From NCBI GenBank assembly GCA_024362935.1, contig JANCRA010000005.1:25504235-25568234 (forward strand): a stretch of DNA of 64,000 nucleotides, given 5' to 3'. The stretch comes from Setophaga petechia (lineage: Eukaryota > Chordata > Aves > Passeriformes > Parulidae). This document shows positions 11,551 through 25,600 of the stretch, in pieces (positions within the stretch are counted from its first letter, which is position 1; each line of letters starts with the position of its first letter). The notes beneath the pieces are model-generated. The model was not told the DNA's origin and did no database searches. It saw only the letters and a program-made list of their open reading frames with translations. The translations under genes were made by a program, and so were the position numbers.

Positions 11551-14500
11551 TATTTAATATAGGTATGCATGAGTATATATCAGGAGATAACCAACAGGTA
11601 CGTTCTCCACATACACAAACTGAAATAGCATAATAGGCGTGTGCGTATCAATCCACACTGTCCACACGCAGTACACAGACATCCCATACACACGCCCCAA
11701 CATATGTATCACAGAAGCCATGTGTGACTGCATGAAAGCTCAGATGGAACAGTACACCAGTTACCTTTTTCTAACAGAAATGCAAGGAAGACAAAATTCC
11801 ATGGCTGAATTGTGGCCAAGAAAAATTGTGTCATAGCCATATTGAAAACATGGAATCCAGTATGGCTCGATGACAGAACTGGAGCAGCATTCTCCTCTGA
11901 AACCTAAGATACACAGCACTTCAATGTGACTGAGCAGGTTGCTGACAGCTGCTTTCTGCTAAAAGGATATAGAAGCTCCATTTAGCCAGAAAACAGAAAA
12001 TAAAACACTTAAGCCCATAATTTACTTGCATAAGCAATATTACCCAATACACAACTAGATGCAAAGTTCTAGCATGTTAATGGTCAACTCTGCACTTCAT
12101 TTTAAAATCTGTTTTATGGTAAAGTGTAACAAACTGTGTTTCTTTTGATATGTTTGATGACAACCCCATTGCTCAGAACAGAGCACAGGGCTGCCTTCTG
12201 CTTACTTCCTGTGTTATGGGAGATACAAATCAAACTTCTTTTTTCTCCCTAGGGTTGAAAATTGGAAGGTAGTATTTGGTGGGTGCAGTTTTCTCATTTT
12301 GACCATTTAATTATAATGCTGGGTTAACCTTTTAATATGCTAGGAAGCTCTGCATCAGGTTCCATGAAAAGTTTGTACTCATCTGCAAATCAATCACAGT
12401 CCTACTGAATCACAATTGAAGCTGGGGAAGTTGCATAAGTTCAAGCAGATGCTCAGGGCCCAATTCAGCTACCACTCCAGTCACCAAGAGAATTTCCCTC
12501 ATGCATAAGCAGAGCTGGATTGGGCCATTAAAGCTGATTGCTGCTAGCAAGTGAAACTGCAGAGATGCAGGGACAAGGAGAAGCTGGAATGGAGGCAATG
12601 GAGCAGAGAAGCAGAAGAAGTTGGCATTTTGCAAGAGGCCTCAACGAGACTAAATATAAAACAAAAGCAGAGACATAGAAAGGAAACTCCACTGCGAGGG
12701 CTGAGGTAACACAAGCCAATGGTGGCCAAGCTCAGATCAGTCTCTGAGTCATCCAGACCCCTCAGAAGAATTTAAAACAACTTGTCTGGCACAAGTGCTT
12801 ACCTGTTACACATATGTTATGTGGATAGTCCCTCTCTTTAGCTCACACACTCACTGGTGTTACAGCTAATGTACAGGTGTGTGATACAAGGTATATTCCA
12901 CCTATCAATCTGTATGCATGTATATATAGATTTAGATTGATTGCATTCATACATATTTATTGTACATCACGAGGGCAAGTCCACATTCAGCAAAATGCTT
13001 CTGTTATCTCATATACAGATATACCTCTCTGTACACAAAAATGGGTCTATTCTCCTCCATAAAGGCATAAAGATTTATGCTCCTAATTCCCATTACCACC
13101 AAATAAGCAGAAGAAAAGGCCTCTTGACAACTTCCACCTCCCTATCCTTTTACCTCTATGCATATGTGCCAGAAACAAATTGTGGAAAGAAGGAAAGGAA
13201 GAGAGATGCCTGGGGGAGCATCAACATCATGATATGGAGGGGAATAAAAGAAAAATTGAAAAAAATTTCAAATTTCCATTCAATACTAGAAGCTCTGTTT
13301 TTCTAAAAAGGTTTTTAAAGTCACTGGGATCATCATAAAAGTGCTACTGTATGAATAAAAAACAATTAGGCTACTTTCTCCAGCCTAAATAGAACAATTT
13401 CAAGAGTAAGCCAATCTGAAGAACATTTCTGACTTCTCACAATTTCAAGTGAGAGCTCCCATAAAGAAATCTTTCTTCTCCAATTATGAAAAAAAGCTAA
13501 GTGGTCAAAATCAAATTCAGAATTTTACAGGCTAAATGAAACTCCCTTGACTAAATGCATATTTTGTTCTGCAATCCCACAACAGAAATTTTGGGGCAAA
13601 ATTGATACACACAAATATCCTCAGAAGAGAAAAAAAATCTGCTTTGGAGACAAGATCCTTTTATGGAATGGAGACCACTGCACAAACAGCACCCCTTACA
13701 ATTTAATTGGAAAACACAAGAACGCTGATTGACAACATTTTCCAAGTCAGACCATAGGAGATTCAGGTATTAATTTGCAAAGATACAACAATTCTCATGC
13801 CTCTCCATCCCACTGAATGCAAACCTTCCCATTCAGTTTGCCCTGGAAAACTCCTTTCTTCCACCACTCCTCCTCCCCCATTTGTTTTATTTAAAGGCTG
13901 TCTTTGGGAGCTTGGTATTTTCATGGCATTTTAAACAGGGCTAAAAGCAATTCATTTGAAAAACAGTAAAATTGACATGATATCAGAGTTAGCCTTATAA
14001 CAGAAGATTATATAGTAGAGAGTTTCAGTTATTTATATAACAGTGAGGACATAACAACCCCCTACTAAATAATCACATTTCTACAATACATTCCATCACC
14101 TCTTGACTACTTTTCTCTTTACAAAACTATGACCTACATACAATATACACATTCGTATCACACATACATCCCCCCCCAATGCATATTTTTGTGTGTATAT
14201 ATAATACATACATGCACACAAGCAGTCTAATTCTATTTAAAAGTCACAGTGGGAATTCCTTTGTGAGGAAAGGAGGGGAAAATTCCTGAATAAGACACTG
14301 TAGATTCCTAATGTTCCAACTTTTCAAATTCCAACTCACAGAGCTAACTGGAAATAAATACATTTAAAAAAAGAAAAGGTCTTACAAACTTGGTTCACAA
14401 CTCCCAGCTACAGTAGTTGGATTTTTAAATTTGATCTATTTACCCTGTAACTAAATTTCTAATCATAGGTACAAACCACGGATAAATTATTGCAGAATGT

Positions 14501-14582
14501 AACACTCAAAATTTAAAAAGAGTTATAGGAACAGTAATATAAGGGTTAAAAAGAGTTCTATACTTGTTGATACAGGATACCA

Positions 14583-14628
14583 TTTTATTTTATTTATATA
14601 TATATATCTATATATAGATATAGATATC
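14583..14628. repeat. TA-rich microsatellite with TATC/GATA units
   Basis: TTTTA units run into (TA)n and then TATCTA/TAGATA units, forming a self-complementary low-complexity tract in the inferred 3' UTR. Several AATAAA hexamers occur on the minus strand in its first 15 bases. Confidence 0.8.
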
Positions 14629-15086
14629 TGCAAGGTAGCAAAGAATAGCTGTACACCTTGACACGGCAAAGATCCAGTGTAAAAAGGTGCTTCACTAGTT
14701 TGTTTTTCCAAAAAAGCTTGTATATAATTTTATAGCTATTAAAAACACATATGCAACATAATTCATTACACTCAATACAGCTTTAGTATAAAACTTATAA
14801 TTTATGAGGTGATGTTAATAGCATAAATTAATATACCATTTCTCTTAAAATCTACAATAAGTATTCTGAAAGCTCATTGGGGAAGGGTATCTTTAAATAA
14901 AAAGTTTAAAGCTGAGCGTGATGAAAAAGATTCTGTATGTTGAAGTTGAGATGAGAGCCCCGAGAAGAGAAAGAGTCCGTAAGCCAGACACTGTTGACTA
15001 TAAAACTGAACAAAGATTTCTCCTTCTTGCGCTCTCACTTACGTGACGCTCTACTTAAATTATTATTTACTTTTAAAACTATTAAC

Positions 15087-15133
15087 TTTTTTCTTTTTTT
15101 TTTCTTTTTTTTTTTCCTTTTTTTCTTTTTTTG
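15087..15133. repeat. Polypyrimidine (T/C) tract
   Basis: A nearly pure T tract with scattered single C bases. On the INO80D-sense strand it is an A/G purine tract. Simple sequence with no gene. Confidence 0.85.
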
Positions 15134-18100
15134 TTAACTGCCCTTATTTCCACAAGGAATCCCTGAGACATACCCAAAACTGTACAGTGAAGGTCATCAC
15201 TGTTCAGAGAAACTGGTTCAACCCCTTCTGGTAGGATGTAGCTATTTTGTATGAGAATCAAAATGTCCATCACTTCAGAATGAATCTACTTGCACCAGAA
15301 CCAACTACACTGTTTAAGATGCAGGTTAGAGAGTCATTTCAGGGTAAATCAGTCCACTCCAAGGTAGAAGCCAATGCCATCGCAGTTAGCTACATCAGAG
15401 CAATCTGCACCAAAGTTAAAGTTTTCCAGAGAATATCTGGGAACGTTACCTATCCAGAGTTCATCTCCGTGGGCACCAGCTGACAAGGAGAAAGCAGGTT
15501 AAACATTAGCATCACTGGACCAAGTTCAACATGCCTATGTGGTCGACACATGGGTAACTCTGGACATCTCACTGTGTGTGTGTTTGGGGGACTGGCGAGA
15601 GGAAGAGGAGGAAGAATGCATTTTTCTACAGCAAGTACACTTTATGGTCAAAAGCCCAAGGTTCCTCCTATTCACTTTCAGACCGAATTCTACGACCTAG
15701 AATAGACTGAAAAGGTGTCAACACTTACTTCAAGGAGATGGATAAAGAAAGCCTTTTCCAACTATTGCTCTCAACTTACAGCCATGCTCACTTTGTCCTT
15801 TCATGCTTCCACTACACTACTTCATTCTACAGTAGCTACAAAAGGAGCAGAGTAAAACAGGGCAAAGCAAAGAACTCAACAACCATAAGTCCCAGATAGC
15901 AAAGGGAAAATAGTCAATACCATTTGGGATTTTTTTTAAAAAGAGGCTGAGACACAAGTGAGAGAATCGTTTTAAGATGCATCTTTTCTAACTCCTTCTC
16001 CTTCCCCAAACTTTTTTTCCCAACAACAGTTCTTTTGTCTAGTTTTAAAGACAAGACTAAAACTTTAACTGATCAGAACTAAGGTCTCTTATGACCAGAT
16101 GTCTCCTGAAGTCCAAGCTGAAGTTTAGTGAACACAAATATAGATTTTTGTCACCAACCCTCCTACTTTTATTTGGGCTTGAGTGTATTAAGAAAGAGTA
16201 ATTTAAATTTTAATTCGTGACTTTTTACTGATACACATCTCAAATGAAGAGGAACTTCTCAGAAGGTAAAATCTTGCTAAAAATGCCTCAACGTTCACTG
16301 CTAGCATATGCACTCCCATGATCAATGTTGTACCCTCAGCATCTAGTTCATGACATATTAGCATGCTGTGAAACATCTCCCTACTCACTGATCTGAAGAA
16401 TACTGTGATCTATTGCACTGTCATTCTAGCATCCAAATATATGTTATGAATTGCAGAAATCTCTCCTCCTGTTCATCTTACAGTCAGATTTGCTCAGAAC
16501 CACAGAAGACTTACCAGCTGGCATAACTTACATTGGAGAAGCGTCTGAGAATGGGAAAACAGATGCAAGAATGATGAAGAATGTGGAGTGGAAGGAAACA
16601 AAGGAGGTACAAGAAGTAGCCCACAAATCCCCATCATTAAACATTACCCAGAAGATCAGAAAGACCTTGTGGTCAGAAGGTGAGAAAGACCTAAAGATCC
16701 AGCCAGCACACTAGCCCCAAACTATTCCTTCAGTTACTATTTCTGCCACTACTGGACCTTGCAAGAGGTCTGCACAGGAGACTCCTTCACATGTAGAAAT
16801 ACAAAAGGAAAAATACCCCAGTTCCACCAGGAAAGCTGCCTGGACAGCCACACAAATGTCTCACTGCTGAAGGTCACTGCAGGTGACTTTTCTATTGTTT
16901 GTTGGCTGAAAGCACCTCCTACCACTGTCCTGCAAGTCTTGAAAGGTTAACTCCCTCTTCTCTGCCCAAAGGCTCATACTGCTGGAGAATTCAGGAGCGG
17001 ACTTAGCTCACTGCAGCACAAAGACAGGGAGAAATACCCATGGAGGCCTGGCAGTGCCTACAGGGATATCCAGCAGCAAGGAGGCAGCAGGATCTCAGGG
17101 AGCAGCTGGTGCTCAGAAACAGCATAGGTAGCCACCAGGGCCAGCTTCTCAGGCAAGAAAACTGCCCACTGTCTATTGCAAACCTTTGCAAGACTCTCTT
17201 GGCAAGCAGATTCAAACCCAGAATGCATTTAGATGTGGTTACAGCAAGACAAAGCTCCAAACTGAATTTGGCTACTGGTTTGCAGGTTCAGTCCTAGGTC
17301 TTTTTCCTTGGCCATGCCCCTAAAGCCAGTGACAGCTCACAGCAGAATATCCTAATTTTTCAATACTCATCTTCCTTTTATTGAAAAAAAAAATAAAAGG
17401 CCACTTCCCTTGGCTTCTCTCTGCTATTAGGTACAATTCCACTTTGACAATTTATTTTCTCTGATTTTTGCCTAGCAGGCAATAAGCTTCTCAGGGCTTT
17501 CAGTGCTTTCCAAACCAGAATTGCAAATCCTCATTTTCAGTTGGAAATCTAGCTGTTGCCATTTTCCCCACAGTGCCTGAGGCAGACCTGCAACTGTGCT
17601 ACCTCTCAGCATTATCAATTTAGTGCCTTTATGCTCAGCCGTACAGAGAAGCATGCTACTAACGAGAAGGGATCTAAGCAAGAACCCAGAGGAATTGGAA
17701 GGCAGGAGAAGACAGAGTTCTTATATCATAATTATGAAGCCAAAGAACAGATCAACTTGGAGGTATCTAAGTGCATATGGTTCCCCTCAAAGCTGGTGTA
17801 AGGTCTTCCTGGGTGAAAGGAAATGTCAAAGCATGTCTTAGAGAATGCCTTGTGCACCAGGAGAGCATGAAGCTATTCCTGATAAGCCTCTGTACATTGT
17901 CAAAATTCATCTTGTGTTAAATACTTTTGTACAGAGACTAATTGAGGTGCTATTATTGCCAAAATTATGTAAATTATGTCTAATTTTTTTCATTCTTTAA
18001 ACGTCAATCTTATGTGAAAGAATTAACTTTTAGGTTCAACTAGCCTTATTCCATTTGTCAGCACATAAAGGGCACAACAGGTATTGAGCATCTGAAATTG

Positions 18101-18802
18101 CTACACTGGCTCTTTGGTGAAGGGGTGACAAGAATGTTAATTGCTATAAGAGCTGATACTCAAAAACATTTGTGAGGGAGCATGGAATCTACTTGGGAAC
18201 CACATAAATAACAGCCTCGAGAACCACCTTAACCAGGCCAGCAGGATTTCCCAGAGGAAGAGGTGTGAAATACCTCTGACTACACATACCTCTCAGTTAG
18301 ATCTCTTGCATCCAACAGCAAGACACTGATGCACTGAAGTCAGCATGTTGTGTGGGTGTAGAAACCCACCTGGAATGATCCACCTTGTAAAGCTAAGATC
18401 AAGACCCGTAACTGCTTGGCAGCCATGTAACCATGGAATTGGTGGCAGTGAAAAAATGAGAGGTGAACCAGGAAAAGGCAAGAGTGGTAGCCTGTTTCAG
18501 AACACTGCGGCAGACAGGACAGGAAGATTCCTATTTCAATTGTATACAAACTGAAGTTTATTTTTGAAAGTGCAGTTTTATTGCAAACTTAGTTTGCTCA
18601 TGGAAAAATGTAACGCAGTCAGTTTTGAGGGAAGAGTTGTCAAGTGATACACAAAGATTGAAATCTAAGTGGGGAAAAGACTTCATGTCCCAAGCTACTT
18701 TAAAGAAACTCAGGCACATAAAGGCTATTGATTTCAAATGGTAATCATGGACCTCCATTGCTGTGACAACTTCTGAAACTCCCTGTCTGAATCAATGCAC
18801 AG

Positions 18803-18872
18803 ATGAGGAGCTGGGTTCAGTTCTGAGTTAGACCAGTACAAACTCACTGTGACCTTGGACTGAAAGCTCCTC
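18803..18872 (+). repeat. Possible MIR-like SINE fragment
   Basis: The segment carries GAGGAGCTGGGTTCAG, then a degenerate stretch, then CTCACTGTGACCTTGGAC. This order resembles the MIR/CORE-SINE consensus (an AGACCTGGGTTC-type block, then CACTGTGTGACCTTGGGC). It is judged by eye from memory of the consensus and it is short and diverged. Confidence 0.35.
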
Positions 18873-19250
18873 TGCAATTTAAACCAACACAACCAAGCAG
18901 AACTTGGCTCTCAGCTCCTATTATCCTCTCTTCCCCCCCAGCATTTGCTAAGAAGGAGAAATGTGGTGTGGGGCAAATGTACTCTGCACTAGCTGCAGCT
19001 TCATTAGAAGTTTGATGGGTACAAGAACGATTTCAAGACCAAAGTCCCGAAACCAATACATAGAAATTAACACCCTCTAAAATTACATGAATACACAAGC
19101 AGATGAAGGAATTAACCATTTGGTATACTAGTTCTCCACTTTTTTCAGTCAGACATCCCAGCACATTGAAGAAGGTATATGAACACAACAAAAATCATCT
19201 GCAAATCAAACAGTTGTCTCCTCAACAAAGTATGGGTAACATAATATAAA

Positions 19251-19259
19251 AATAAATAA
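19251..19259 (-). promoter_or_regulatory. AU-rich element nonamer
   Basis: The minus strand reads TTATTTATT, the nonamer associated with AU-rich-element decay, inside the inferred 3' UTR about 2.2 kb after the stop codon. In AT-rich sequence such matches also arise by chance. Confidence 0.3.
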
Positions 19260-21463
19260 AAGCCTTGTCAGATTTGCCTCATTCACAACATCACTGGGCA
19301 TTCCTCAATCAGCAGGACAATCACAAGCAGGATTTCATAGGCTTCAATTAAACTTTTTATGTGGTTTAAAAACATTTAAGTGTTACAAACATATTTAAAT
19401 CACCACTTAAAATATTCGGCTTATATTATTAAGATCTATTTTACCAAGTATGAAATAATGACTTCATAACAACAGAAGCATGAAAATAATTTGTTTCTTC
19501 CACCCACATACACCTGCAATTTCAGAAAACGACATATGCATCATCCATTCTCTTTTATATTTAAAGAGGACAGATCACTGAAGAAAAGAGGGATAATATG
19601 ATTGCTACAATAGTAAGAAGACACAAGACCTATCCCATTTAAACTCTGTTCCTTAGAAAGATGGAAGGAAAGGTTTGGGTCAGATATTTTGGTGTGTGCC
19701 TGACTGCTAACAAAATGAATTTCTATAGCAATTAAACTACATTCAGTGATCCTTTGCTCAGAAAATTTATTAAGCCTTCCTATTACATGTGCTTGGTTCT
19801 CTTAATTTCCTGAAATAGACTAGAATTCACACAGGTAGAATAAAATCCATCATCTAATCTACAGTACAAGACTGAAATATAGAATTTTCTATTTTCTCTC
19901 ATCTGCATCTCTGAAACAAACCAAGAAGAGTAGAGACTTGTATTAAACAGGATCTACTCTTACAGTCCAAATCAGGGTACAGTAGCAAGTTTGAGGCCTA
20001 AAGAATCATAAGCAAATTCCTTCTTGACAAGGAGATGCAAGTGAACACCTCAGAATTTCTGCTGCAATTACCTCTTGGTTTAAAGAACAAAATTAAAAAA
20101 TAATTATTATTTTAAGAAATCTAAAACCTAGCTGACTCTTTTCTTTAGGAACTGAAATTACTACCACAAAGTAAATACTGTGATTAGGAGGTGATCAGAA
20201 CAAACAAAACCATCCTGCAGACAGAAGGAATTGTTACCTATTTTGCATTAGTGATTTCTCTTTTGGTTTGCCATGACTGCTGATAGGTACCTGCTAGTTC
20301 CTTACATACATTCAGCTTCCCAAACAGAGCATCAAATCCTACAAGTGTTGGAAAAATTATATGGCTCTCAGGGGATTAAAAACTGTCCAAGAAAGTCTCT
20401 ACTACTTAGACATATTGTGAGAAATGCATCCATTTGAAACTTACAATAGGTCTGACCTAGACTTGTGTGGATAGGCAGAAAACCAACCTAATTCTTCCTG
20501 TTTCAGCTGGGAAATTCCTGTCAGCCTGTCAGGCAAAGAGTTCTGGACAAAGACACACTTGAAAAGGCAAATCATCAATGCTACAAGGCCACAGTAATTC
20601 AGCAAGGAAGGAAATTTCTCAAAGGATCTTCTCTAATCCATGATCTATATTTCAATCCTTCTGTTCCTTTTTGTTTTCCTGGGCTAACTTCATAACAGCC
20701 TTCAAATTTATGGGCAACCAGTCAACTGATCTCTTTGTTACTCAATGAATTACAAATCATGATAATAAAAAAACCCAAAAATCAGCATGCAGTAAAAACA
20801 GTGACCAGTTCTGGAAGGGGACAACTACTTCTTCACCAAAAGAAGAAAAGGAATCGCTGCTCCCTGCACCCCAAACACACACACACATAGAGGAGGTCAA
20901 GAGTCTATTTCAAGAAATTGCCAAACTCATCCTTGAATTGTGATCTGGATTTAGGACTTCAGTGCACCACTCTCAAATCAATGTGTGCAGCCAAGTTTTC
21001 TATGCCAAATGCTACCTTTGGAAAAAGAGTAAATTAAAAAAAAAATAAATCAAGAGATTCCTGCCCACTGGAAAACCTTCTACCAGATGCTAATGGGATG
21101 GCAAGCACTGATCCAAACCCTAGGGAACAGTAACATGCATCAGTGATCTGAGGTATCTTCCCATTTCTAGGTCTTACTGCTAAGATCATTTACATCCAGT
21201 AACTGTGCTGTATCCTTAAGGACTTATTGGGGAACAGTGAACCTGCCTGCAATAAATGAGCACCAGTGCCTAACGAGCACATGTGAATGCTACAGCAAGG
21301 TTCACAGAGGGCTAACCCTGGTCAGTACTGAAGCAGGGGTCTTCTTCTCAACCCCCTCTTAAAAAGAAGGGAAGAGAAGACAGACAAAATAAAGAGAAAG
21401 GAAAAAAGGAAAGATAGAAAACACAGGTCCCCCATCTACCTGCAGGGAGCCAGGCAGACAAGC

Positions 21464-22632
21464 TCAGTTGGAGGTGGTGAAGGGTGCGGATGCGTTATTG
21501 GTACTGGTAGCGGTGGCACCGGTCACTGCGAAGCCCGTGGGAGGAGCTATGGAGCTGTGGCTGGGCTGCAGGTCCTTGGGAATGCCACTGTGGGAGCTCA
21601 GCTGGTGCCCAAAGGCTGCGCTGAACTGAGGGAGCTGTTGTTTGGGGGAGGTGGAGCCCATGAGTTCAGCGGAGGCAGGACCCATGCCACTGAAACTGGT
21701 CTGCGGTAACCCCGGAAGCACACTGGAGCTGTTGGGGGTCACAGTGGCGAAGGCAGGCTGTGTGGTCTCTGAGTGCGAGGTGGTAGGTGGTGTGGACAGG
21801 GAGGTGGACAGGAGGTGTCCATCTGCACCAAGAAGGTTGCTAAACGGAGAGGGGTCCCCAAGATTGACAGGAAGATTTCCCCAGTGAGTTCTGGGGTTGA
21901 CCACCCCGCTAAGTGGCACATCCAGCTGCGTTGGGAGCAAGTGCTGTGCCATCATGGGCATCTCTGCTGAGAAGGTAGCTGCCAAGTTATCACCAGAAAA
22001 GGATGTGGTGTGAGGGGATGTGATATGGTCACTGTAGGGAGACGGCACATGCTCACTATCATAATGGCTTCCATGGGGTGAGGAGTGTGAATGGTCACTG
22101 CTGTATTGCTGTCGTGAGGTGATCAGGTCATCTGCCTTGCTCAGCAGCTGGGCAGGGTGGGGCCTCTGGGAGGCATGGCTGCCATCATGAAGTCCATGAA
22201 ACTGTCCCGGGAAGGCTCTCTCCCCAAGGCCACTCTGGCTTATCAGAGTGGCAGAAGTAAGGCCAACGTTGGCTGGGGCTGAGAACTGCCCCTGGATCTG
22301 CCCTGCCAGGGGCGTAGGTGGGTTGGACAAGGTAGCAGAACGGAGCAAGTTCTCATCCAGCTCCAGAGCGGAGAAATTATCGTGTACTATACGCCCATTC
22401 AACAGCTCCCCCAGATCCGTGTTAACCTCTCGACTCAAGGACTGCATTCCTGGAGCTCCAGCACCTGTAGAGAACACCCCTATCGCTCTATCTGACAGCT
22501 CCTGAACTGGCACACCATCTGTCTGTGTAAGTACTCCAATGGTACTCAGGCACTCAAGAGAAGTTACAGCCTGCAGGGCCCGTTCCAGTTCTTCAGCCTC
22601 TTCTGTGGTTGGAAGAAGATCTCCATTTTTAC
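21464..22632 (-). CDS. INO80D: INO80D coding exon 9 (C-terminal, residues 642-1030)
   Basis: The acceptor is TTTCTACAG before GTAAAAATGG. The first base pair completes the Gly642 codon split with exon 8. The open frame continues upstream through 22693, but those extra residues are intron sequence. The exon opens with a short acidic, helix-prone stretch (EEAEELERAL). It continues as a long disordered region rich in Ser, Thr, Pro, Gly, His and Gln, including an SDHSHSSPHGSHYDSEH segment, and ends TTSN-stop at 21464. It holds over a third of the protein in one exon. Confidence 0.93.
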
Positions 22633-25600
22633 CTGTAGAAACAGGGACAGCACCAGTTAGTGCACTGCTCTCAGGTGAGCCTGGCCCTGGCACTCAAAGG
22701 ATGAAGATGTACAGTCAGTTCAGTACAGAGTTGCATTGTATTAAACCTTCCAGCATGGCCTGCAGTACACAGAAAGTGTCATTCATCAGCGCTCACTAGC
22801 CAAGCAAGGTAAGAAAACCATGAAATTACACCTTCCTCTTCAATGGAAATCCCCCTCTTCCCCTTCTCTTCCACATACTATAGTAGGAGATGCCTCTTAA
22901 ACTTCCTAGACTTAAAAGTAAAAATGCTTAAGTCAGATCTTCAATGCTGTAATAACACATCTACTTACCACATTACAGCCTGGGCCTAAAATTTAAAGAG
23001 ACAGTATAATTCAGGTAAATATCAGTTCAAACACAGTCTGATGTCATGTTGTATCAGAAAATGACCAAAAATTCACGTACCCAACTCCAGGCTGTTCTAA
23101 TTTCTTTGTTATAAGTTATAGGTACTGAGCTTTAGAATGTAGAAATTCAAGCACATTTCTGATCAAAAGCTAGTTTCAAAAATGTATTTAAAGATTTTAT
23201 TCTCACTCTCTTCTCTTTTTATCAAAGGCCAACATTGACTGTGATTCCAGCCCCACTCGATGGCAGAAAGATGGCATTACTGAGAACACTCTTGATTAAA
23301 CTGTAACAGTGACAGGTAGTAAAAATATAAAATGAATTATTAAAATACTAAACCAATTATGATTCTCAGAGCAGTAATTACATGAGCAAGCAGAGAACTA
23401 TGCACACAGCCTTCTTAAAGTCTGCGTTACTTCAGAGCTCCCAAACAACAGAGCAAACGCACACTTCCTTCTCTAGAATTTATTACCTCCGTAGGAAAGC
23501 AAGTGACTCCTCAAAATGCAGTTTAGAAACACTCACTTCTTCAGTTCACTGACTGTGTTCATGCTAGCATAAAATAAAATGGTACCTTCAAAGAAATCAA
23601 AATCTTGCAAGTCATCAGGCAGCCGTGGCAGGACATCAGAGAAGTCCTCCTGATTCAATTCCAAGTCATGTGGAATGTCTGTGATTTCATTGGCGATATC
23701 ATCAGGCAGCTCATCGGCACTGAGCTCTGGAGTGGAGGGGCTCCTGAACAGAAAGGAACATTAGTCCCTGGTGTTCAACTGTGCTTGCTCCAAAGGACAA
23801 CTATCAGTGCACATCCATCTACAATGGATGCTTCCCCACACATTTTTCCTCCATTATCTAGGGAAAAAATGCTTTCAGGTAGTGTCTTTAGGAAGCTCAC
23901 ACTTAGGCTACTCATTAACTACATAAGAGGCAACATCAGGAGCAAGATATTTTACTCATCAAACCCAATCATTGCTCAAATCCAAAATGACCCACTCTAA
24001 AGGTTTTTTTCAACAGTAACATGGAGATGGAATTTTTAGCCCTGCTCCAGATGCTGCTTGGCAGCTTTGTACAGAGCTCACTGGCCATGCTCAGGCTAGC
24101 AGTGGGAAACTGGGCAGGAGCAGCACTGACCGTATGTGGGGTATGTCTACTGGCAGTGAGACAGTGGCAGGCATGGTGAGGTTCCCTTGGGGCACTGCAG
24201 GAGGAATGGGTTTCTGGGGCCGGCGTGGGCCTCGCCTTCTCTTCTTCTTGTGTTTTTTGGTAAGTGCAGGTGGCTTCGTTTTTTTCCTGGGTTTCCTCTG
24301 CTGCTGGTGCTGAACTTTACGGGAGCTGTCCCCTCTCAAGAAATTATCCTTTGGGAGCAAAACAATACCAATGGGAGCATATTAAGAACAAGTATTACTT
24401 TCCTAGCTTTTTTCACCCTGGTCATTCCACATACATGTGGAATGTAAGGCAAGAGGAACTGTTAGCTTACACACAGACACAGTTTCAAAAATTGAGCTGT
24501 TTCCTTCCTCACTGACCCCAATGGCAAAAATAACATAGACTAAGTAATGAGATATTGTAAACTGGAGATTGTGCAGTGTCACTTTAAAAATTATCATAGC
24601 AAATCCTAACTAAAAAGTGCAAAACCATAACCTTTAGCAGCACTCCTGTAAGTATTAAAGACAAAACGCTGTTTTGAGGCGGTCTTAATGTGGATAATGG
24701 GCAGCAGCTGAAGCCACAATCCTCAAGTGCCTGCTGACATAACAGAGGGACAGCACAGAGGAGACAAAATTAATACTGCTGGACTAGGATAAGGATGTGG
24801 GTAAACAATTATGGCCTCATTGCTTCTGAACAACAATCACTGACACATTAAAAAATAAATCAAACCATCATCAGTCTTCAGTTGGCATCATACTGGGTAT
24901 GGCAGACGATTATACTTATCACAGAGATAAACCTTGAGGGACAAACTGAAGACTGGCTAGAAGAGGGGGAAACTCCATGCAGATCTGTGTAGCACAAACC
25001 CTCGCATTTTAAGCCAAAAAACTCCATAATTCACAATTTTCAGAGAGGCTGGACAAAAACAGTAACAAAAAACTTCTTATAACCCAACAAAACAACAAAA
25101 AAGTAGTTTTACACCTAATTGAAGGTAGGACAAGAAGCCTTGAAAGAGGGGCAGGACAGAAGTGGGTTTGTGAATTATCCTAAAGGTTTTGTTCTGGAAG
25201 ATTGGTATCATAAAAAGGAGAGCAGAGGACATCAACTTCATTTCTCCATTCTCTCAGCTTGATGTAGGGAGGTAGGCGACCGCTTTTTCTCTGGGATCCA
25301 TGGATCCCTGAAGGAAGTTCAAGATAATTCTAATAGTTACTAAAAGGTAAATAAAGTAGCAAACCCATTATTTGCATCCTTTTAATTGCTATTTACATTA
25401 CCTTTAGAAAGTACTTTGGGCCCCTGTACTGAGACTGTTTAAGATGCAGTGTTATTAGTATCACAATTATATTACATTCAGATCCAAGGACCAGGAGTGA
25501 CTCCAAATAAATCACAGGATCTCTCACAATGATCTTCTATTTCTCAATTTAAGACAGCAATCAAATTTCCTCCAGTGAAGAATATTCCCATGTATACTTC

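Larger units (their letters stand above)
9690..21463 (-). other. INO80D: INO80D 3' untranslated region (inferred, about 11.8 kb)
   Basis: The AT-rich sequence after the stop codon carries no further coding exons and runs to a good poly(A) signal at 9708-9713. Mammalian INO80D transcripts also have a very long 3' UTR, which supports the extent. Within it are two Pumilio-type motifs, an AU-rich nonamer, a hairpin at 10169-10194, several weaker internal AATAAA signals (for example 18557-18562 and around 14583-14596) that could give shorter isoforms, and low-complexity tracts. The continuity of the UTR is inference; no transcript data are visible. Confidence 0.6.

Noticed and set aside
22633..22693. 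Methionine-initiated extension of the last INO80D exon frame.
   Set aside because: A consensus acceptor at 22633-22634 and continuity with exon 8 show that these 20 codons are intronic.
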